In this document: positions 33,252 through 36,487 of the stretch, piece after piece
Layout: each line of letters opens with the position of its first letter
How positions within the stretch are numbered: position 1 is the stretch's first letter
Source of the DNA: a virus
Virus record (IMG/VR): IMGVR_UViG_3300029448_000148
Coordinates: 1-36,487 of that record
Direction: 5' to 3' (one strand)
Length of the DNA: 36,487 bases
Notes under the pieces: generated by a model
Databases searched by the model: none
What the model was told of the DNA's origin: nothing
What the model saw: only the letters and a program-made list of their open reading frames with translations
Made by a program: the position numbers and the translations under genes

Positions 33252-33534
33252 GAGAAAACCAATCAGCAATATCATCAGCACTACCAAATCCTAAAGAATG
33301 ATTAGATGGATCAGGATCCCCAAGGTCCATTTGATTCAAAAAATCATCAAAACCACCTTCTTTCATTTCTGGATTTCTTGCTTGTCTTCTTGCTTTCCTC
33401 AAAATAGATGCTGCACTTTGATTTGATTTTGCTAATTTGTTAGCCCAAATCATATCATCAAGATTAACTTCCTCCCCATTTGCTATGCGTGAACAAATGA
33501 ACTCAAGTCTGAGTCTATATTTTGTAGAGAGCAT
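33217..33534 (-). CDS. Conserved cyanophage protein, 105 aa
   Basis: A helical N-terminus (MLSTKYRLRLEFICSRIANG, then WANKLAKSNQSAASILRKAR) is basic, and the C-terminus is acidic with DDFLNQMDLGDPDPSNHSLG and DDIADWF. This split charge could suit a protein-nucleic acid or protein-protein adaptor, but nothing specific is recognised. An AATAAATA lies 17 bases upstream of the ATG. Confidence 0.78.
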   Translation of the reverse strand: MLSTKYRLRLEFICSRIANGEEVNLDDMIWANKLAKSNQSAASILRKARRQARNPEMKEGGFDDFLNQMDLGDPDPSNHSLGFGSADDIADWFSHEKSDDWRQRD

Positions 33535-33550
33535 ATTATACTTTTTTTAA

Positions 33551-33558
33551 TATTTATT
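33551..33558 (-). promoter_or_regulatory. Putative late promoter AATAAATA
   Basis: Minus-strand AATAAATA lies 17-24 bases upstream of the 105-aa gene and overlaps the end of the 90-aa gene. Motif match only, in AT-rich sequence. Confidence 0.35.
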
Positions 33559-33826
33559 TAAGTGGTTTTCCATGCTTGTCAACAAGTCCTAACTTTTTAA
33601 TTTGAGAAAGATTAGACTTTTCATTCTTTTTAATTTTCTTATACTCCTTAATTAGTTTTTGAACTTCATCAGTACTGATGTTTACTTTTAAATCATCATC
33701 AGATTCTACAAATCCAAGTCCTGAACTTTCTACCTCTTCCTTATCATCAACATAATCATTAATGATCTCTTGTATTTCGTCTCTTATTAATTCATTAATT
33801 TGATTTTCAATTTCTTTATCATTCAT
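33554..33826 (-). CDS. Small helical protein, 90 aa
   Basis: The product is very charged: MNDKEIENQINELIRDEIQE, then an acidic stretch and VQKLIKEYKKIKKNEKSNLS near the end. A coiled coil is likely at both ends. The ATG overlaps the upstream stop (ATGA). Unknown function. Confidence 0.72.
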   Translation of the reverse strand: MNDKEIENQINELIRDEIQEIINDYVDDKEEVESSGLGFVESDDDLKVNISTDEVQKLIKEYKKIKKNEKSNLSQIKKLGLVDKHGKPLK

Positions 33827-34071
33827 TTTTCTTTCTTATTTAATTTTGAATTCCAAAGTCTTGGATTAATTCTGCCCTCAGTTTGAGAAATAAACACAAA
33901 ATCTTTTTTATATTTGTCATAATAATGATCAAATACATCAACTTGTTTAGATGAAATAACTAAATCAAAATGAGTTACTTCATCTTGTATGTATTCAACT
34001 AAAAATGAATTATTAGGTAAACTTCTATCTTGAGCAAGTGTAGGATCACAATCTGTTTCAACTACTTTCAT
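33823..34071 (-). CDS. Small protein, 82 aa, unknown
   Basis: The sequence MKVVETDCDPTLAQDRSLPN, then FLVEYIQDEVTHFDLVISSK and FVFISQTEGRINPRLWN suggests an alpha/beta fold. It is three bases from the DUF6433-like gene upstream and overlaps the next gene by four bases. No family is recognised. Confidence 0.72.
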   Translation of the reverse strand: MKVVETDCDPTLAQDRSLPNNSFLVEYIQDEVTHFDLVISSKQVDVFDHYYDKYKKDFVFISQTEGRINPRLWNSKLNKKEK

Positions 34072-34074
34072 AAA

Positions 34075-34563
34075 TTAACCTCTTCCACCCCATTCAATAT
34101 CAGGATATGCATTTGCTATAACAGATTTAGTAATTTTGTATTTTTTAGTTAAATTTTTATCTTTAACTAAACAGATAATTTCAGATTCCAAAGGATGAAG
34201 TCCTTCCAGCATTTGAATAAACATACTCTCTCTTCTTGTTTTAGAAAGACTATCATTACCACCCTTTACAAAGTGATAAAGATTCCTATATTCCTTCCTA
34301 AGTGAAGTATGGTCAGTTCCAATAGGTGCTTCATTTTTATTAAATGGAACCTCACCCTCTGGGAGCATAGAAATTACAGTATCATCAAAATTCCAAATAA
34401 GAATTGATGTTAATGCATCTGATCTATGCTCTTTAAGGAGTTCTACCTTCTTTGTAGTTGCTCTTGTCTTACTTACTACTTCTAAAATCTCATGAATGAA
34501 TGGATTAGGTGGGAGTTTTTTTACCACACTAAACGTCTTCTTCGTAGTTGTCTTCTGGGGCAT
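34075..34563 (-). CDS. DUF6433-like conserved phage protein, 162 aa
   Basis: The start is the ATG at 34563 (MPQKTTTKKTFSVVKKLPPN); a TTG two codons upstream is rejected. The sequence PFIHEILEVVSKTRATTKKV followed by ELLKEHRSDALTSILIWNFD, and later EMLEGLHPLESEIICLVKDK type segments (here QMLEGLHPLESEIICLVKD), is of the DUF6433 type found in T4-like phages. Function is unknown. It overlaps the membrane protein gene upstream by 35 bases. Confidence 0.85.
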   Translation of the reverse strand: MPQKTTTKKTFSVVKKLPPNPFIHEILEVVSKTRATTKKVELLKEHRSDALTSILIWNFDDTVISMLPEGEVPFNKNEAPIGTDHTSLRKEYRNLYHFVKGGNDSLSKTRRESMFIQMLEGLHPLESEIICLVKDKNLTKKYKITKSVIANAYPDIEWGGRG

Positions 34564-34753
34564 TTTCAAACCTCACTGATAAAATTTCATCTGGTATTAT
34601 TTGTCCATTTTCATCAAACATTTCTGGATGTGTGGGTATGTAACACGAGTTTCTTTCATAAACATATTCTTTAACTAAGTATCCAATTACTCCTCCAACG
34701 AAAAGAAATAAAATTGAAATGATTGATGATAGTGTTAGGGTGATTGCTAACAT
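34529..34753 (-). CDS. Small single-pass membrane protein, 74 aa
   Basis: Residues ~3-28 (AITLTLSSIISILFLFVGGV then IGYLVKEYV) form one clear membrane helix. The rest is an acidic soluble tail with YIPTHPEMFDENGQIIPDEI. Similar proteins are common in T4-like cyanophages. It probably sits in the host inner or thylakoid membrane; the partner is not known. Confidence 0.85.
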   Translation of the reverse strand: MLAITLTLSSIISILFLFVGGVIGYLVKEYVYERNSCYIPTHPEMFDENGQIIPDEILSVRFENAPEDNYEEDV

Positions 34754-34754
34754 T

Positions 34755-34985
34755 TTACTCCTCCCCTTTTACTTGCTTTTTAATATCAAGTGAAAGTTCA
34801 AAATTAAAATGAATCTCCCTCTTTAAAAAGGAAATCATTTTACCAACTTTCACTTGGAAAGTTTTTGGCTGAGAGATCCTCCTTTTATTTCTTAATAATA
34901 ACTCAACCCCACGATTAATTCTTGGAGTATCGTCACTTCTGTTTTTATTTAGTGCCTTTTTTTCTTCTTCCTGATCTTCTGTCAT
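34755..34985 (-). CDS. Small charged protein, 76 aa
   Basis: The ATG at 34985 (MTEDQEEEKKALNKNRSDDT) is preferred because AAGG lies seven bases upstream; an ATG two codons earlier is too close to it. The rest is basic (RGVELLLRNKRRISQPKTFQ then KVGKMISFLKREIHF). It overlaps the 118-aa gene by 41 bases. Unknown function. Confidence 0.78.
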   Translation of the reverse strand: MTEDQEEEKKALNKNRSDDTPRINRGVELLLRNKRRISQPKTFQVKVGKMISFLKREIHFNFELSLDIKKQVKGEE

Positions 34986-35301
34986 AACCATACCTTTCAG
35001 CGTCTTTAAGAATTCCTGACAAATAATTTTTTATCTTACGTGCTTCAGGTTTACCAAGATGCCCATAAGCTTCTCTCAATTGTTTGTGTTTAGAATCATT
35101 TCCTCCTTCACAATAATCTTCTAGTTCAAGAATTAATCCATTAATTTCAACTGCAGTAGAAGAATTGAAAAATTCCTCTACATCATTTTTGGTTGCTTTT
35201 ATAATTTTTAGAAATTCATACATGTTGATTGTGAACTTACCTTCAAAGGCAGAATCAATGGTATGTTCAACAGTATCGTACAAATCCCAACAATTATCCA
35301 T
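34945..35301 (-). CDS. Conserved helical protein, 118 aa
   Basis: The protein begins MDNCWDLYDTVEHTIDSAFE and has EFLKIIKATKNDVEEFFNSS, then a long helix and a basic tail (YGYDRRSGRRKKGTK). The tail could bind nucleic acid. Its ATG overlaps the glutaredoxin stop as TAATG, so it is translated with it. I cannot name a family. Confidence 0.8.
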   Translation of the reverse strand: MDNCWDLYDTVEHTIDSAFEGKFTINMYEFLKIIKATKNDVEEFFNSSTAVEINGLILELEDYCEGGNDSKHKQLREAYGHLGKPEARKIKNYLSGILKDAERYGYDRRSGRRKKGTK

Positions 35302-35543
35302 TATACTAAATTGTTTTCTTTAAGATATTTAACTGTTTCAGTACATCCACCAAGAGTGATATTATCTCTCTTTACTTTTGGAAAAGTAGCATTCTGGCCA
35401 AATTCTTCATAGAAACCTTTTTTATCAAAATCTCTACCTAGTTTAAATTCAATATGTTTTAACTCTGCTAACTGTAACACAGAAATAACTTTTGTGCAAT
35501 ATGGACATCCATCTTTGCTATAGACTCTATAAATTTCATTCAT
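35301..35543 (-). CDS. grx: Glutaredoxin, 80 aa
   Basis: The CPYC active site is at residues 13-16 (SKDGCPYCTKV), followed by the family's FPKV cis-Pro segment and a GG motif near the C-terminus (ITLGGCTETVKYLKEN). Such small glutaredoxins reduce ribonucleotide reductase and other thiol proteins in T4-like phages. The start is the ATG at 35543; a TTG at 35555 falls in a terminator T-tract. It sits ten bases after that terminator with no Shine-Dalgarno. Confidence 0.92.
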   Translation of the reverse strand: MNEIYRVYSKDGCPYCTKVISVLQLAELKHIEFKLGRDFDKKGFYEEFGQNATFPKVKRDNITLGGCTETVKYLKENNLV

Positions 35544-35552
35544 AAGATAATA

Positions 35553-35577
35553 CAAAAAAAGAGGGGTTACCCCTCTT
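35553..35577 (-). terminator. Rho-independent terminator downstream of the psbD unit
   Basis: On the minus strand AAGAGGGG-TAA-CCCCTCTT is followed by six or more T residues. It lies between the 24-aa Cys-rich peptide gene and glutaredoxin and ends transcription from psbD. Confidence 0.92.
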
Positions 35578-35585
35578 AATTTATA
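35578..35585 (-). promoter_or_regulatory. Possible late promoter TATAAATT overlapping a terminator
   Basis: TATAAATT differs by one base from TATAAATA and lies directly upstream of the terminator hairpin. A start about six bases downstream would fall inside the hairpin, so the transcript for glutaredoxin would escape it. Confidence 0.35.
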
Positions 35586-35616
35586 GTATTTTTAATTTCT
35601 AGTCAATACCAAAGAT

Positions 35617-35691
35617 TTATTTGTTGTGTCTAGGTGGTCTAAATGGACAATCTGGACATCCAGAACCACAGCATCCTCTATTCTTTATCAT
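35617..35691 (-). CDS. Cys-rich peptide, 24 aa
   Basis: The ATG at 35691 gives MIKNRGCCGSGCPDCPFRPP then RHNK. The CCx3Cx2C arrangement looks like a metal or redox site and resembles the CC-G-x-GC-x2-CP motif of small DUF5522-like proteins. It overlaps the 69-aa gene by 14 bases and is the last gene before the terminator. The motif makes chance unlikely, but it is very short. Confidence 0.6.
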   Translation of the reverse strand: MIKNRGCCGSGCPDCPFRPPRHNK

Positions 35692-35887
35692 AAATTTGTT
35701 CCAGTTTCTCTCTGGATAGGTCCACATACATTAATTCCTCACCTGCTTCAGGTGCTTCAGGATGCTTTGGTTTAGGAGTCCTCATCTCTACGTTAATAGA
35801 TTGAATGTTAGACCACATCATAGCGAAGGCACCACCAGCAATGAGAGCAAAGCAAACAAAATATATGAAAACCATAAAGTTATTCAT
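35678..35887 (-). CDS. Small membrane protein near psbD, 69 aa
   Basis: One membrane helix (residues ~4-25, FMVFIYFVCFALIAGGAFAM) is followed by a short acidic soluble part (MRTPKPKHPEAPEAGEELMY then VDLSREKLEQIYDKE). It overlaps the upstream gene by ATGA. As the second gene after psbD it may act in the photosynthetic membrane, which is only an inference. Confidence 0.85.
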   Translation of the reverse strand: MNNFMVFIYFVCFALIAGGAFAMMWSNIQSINVEMRTPKPKHPEAPEAGEELMYVDLSREKLEQIYDKE

Positions 35888-36129
35888 GCTTCTTGTAGAG
35901 ATTGAACTGTATTGTGAAGTTCTCCAATATCACGGAGACCTTCAACACTGAACCATGGGGCATTTGCCCAACTGAATCCTTCACCCATGGTGCTATCAGG
36001 TGCTGTGATATACCAATGACATGCTGTGTCTGGTACATCTACTGCACACTTAGACCAATCATCCTGCCACTGTGGGACTTGCACCCACATCAATGCAGCA
36101 AACATAAAAGTGAAGAGTGATTTAATCAC
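35884..36129 (-). CDS. Small exported or membrane-anchored protein downstream of psbD, 81 aa
   Basis: A GTG start overlaps the psbD stop (GTGA), so translation is coupled to D2. The N-terminus looks like a signal peptide or anchor ([20 protein letters not shown]). The rest has two Cys ([20 protein letters not shown]) and several Trp, and may form a disulphide in the lumen or periplasm. A role linked to photosystem II is possible because of the coupling but is not shown. Confidence 0.8.
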   Translation of the reverse strand: MIKSLFTFMFAALMWVQVPQWQDDWSKCAVDVPDTACHWYITAPDSTMGEGFSWANAPWFSVEGLRDIGELHNTVQSLQEA

Positions 36130-36487
36130 AGTGCATTACCTCTTGGTAGTACCTCTTCTGGGAAGATGAAGTTCTCATGTGGTTGATCAACAGGTGCCAA
36201 CCATGCACGAAGTCCTTCATTCAGAAGAATGTTTTTTGTATAGAAAGTCTCAAACTCAGGGTCTTCTGCTGCACGAATCTCTTGAGATACAAAGTCATAA
36301 GCACGTAGATTAAGAGCAAGTCCAATAATACCGATAGAACTTGTCCAGAGACCCATGACGGGAACAAAGAGCATGAAGAAATGCAACCAACGCTTATTAC
36401 TAAAAGCAACACCGAAGATCTGTGACCAGAAACGGTTCGCAGTAACCATCGAGTAAGTCTCCTCCTCTTGCGTAGGTTCAAAACCTT
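36126..36487 (-). CDS. psbD: Photosystem II D2 protein PsbD (C-terminal third; start beyond right edge)
   Basis: The visible 119 residues match D2: [28 protein letters not shown] with the non-haem iron ligand His (D2 His268), [35 protein letters not shown] and the end [12 protein letters not shown]. The match is near-complete, with no frameshift. Phage psbD is expressed during infection to replace damaged D2 and keep host electron flow going. It leads a small operon that ends at the terminator at 35553. Confidence 0.98.
   Translation of the reverse strand, partial: GFEPTQEEETYSMVTANRFWSQIFGVAFSNKRWLHFFMLFVPVMGLWTSSIGIIGLALNLRAYDFVSQEIRAAEDPEFETFYTKNILLNEGLRAWLAPVDQPHENFIFPEEVLPRGNAL

Overview
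The window is part of the genome of a T4-like marine cyanophage (a myovirus of Prochlorococcus or Synechococcus). Four things support this. There is a full set of T4-type baseplate, hub and head-completion genes (gp4, gp5, gp26, gp27, gp48, gp53 and gp54 types). There are T4-type replication and late-transcription genes (gp32, gp33, gp59). There are cyanophage marker genes (phoH, thyX, psbD, a DUF1825 gene and many small conserved genes). The DNA is AT-rich, with NATAAATA motifs that look like late promoters. No species name can be given from sequence alone.

Layout. 1-7591 (minus) holds a glycine-rich, Ig-like adhesin that runs off the left edge and a 1981-residue appendage protein. 7600-8765 is a small accessory island: tRNA-Leu(UAA), three short genes behind a sigma70-like promoter, and one short plus-strand gene with its own terminator. 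8780-24170 (minus) is one long virion block. It runs in transcription order gp54-type, gp26-type, a 56-residue overlapping ORF, two large proteins that look like tape measures and carry peptidoglycan hydrolases, gp27-type, gp5-type, and five appendage or spike proteins. 24212-27159 (plus) is a divergent late operon: gp4, an unknown gene, gp48, gp53. 27233-32036 (minus) is replication, recombination and nucleotide metabolism: thyX, an unknown gene, phoH, a RecB/Cas4-like nuclease, gp33, gp59, DUF1825 and gp32. 32048-35301 (minus) is a dense run of small genes, including three very short ORFs in what at first looks like a 470-base gap. 35301-36487 (minus) holds a glutaredoxin, a 24-residue Cys-rich peptide, two small membrane or exported proteins, and the 3' third of psbD.

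How the parts work together. psbD, glutaredoxin and thyX support host photosynthesis, redox balance and dTMP supply during infection. gp32, gp59 and the nuclease serve replication and recombination. gp33 supports late transcription, probably from the NATAAATA motifs found before virion genes. The virion genes build the baseplate, tail and fibres. Adjacent genes very often share TAATG or ATGA stop-start overlaps, so translational coupling is likely throughout.

The best leads are: (1) a U UUU UUC slippery heptamer at the end of the gp26-type gene that would fuse it by -1 frameshift to the 56-residue ORF, just upstream of the tape-measure-like genes, as in lambda gpG/gpGT; (2) two different peptidoglycan hydrolases on adjacent large tail proteins, while the gp5-type spike has no recognisable lysozyme domain; (3) a pair of glutaredoxin paralogues, one with its nucleophilic Cys replaced by Ser; (4) genes whose start codons directly follow terminators.
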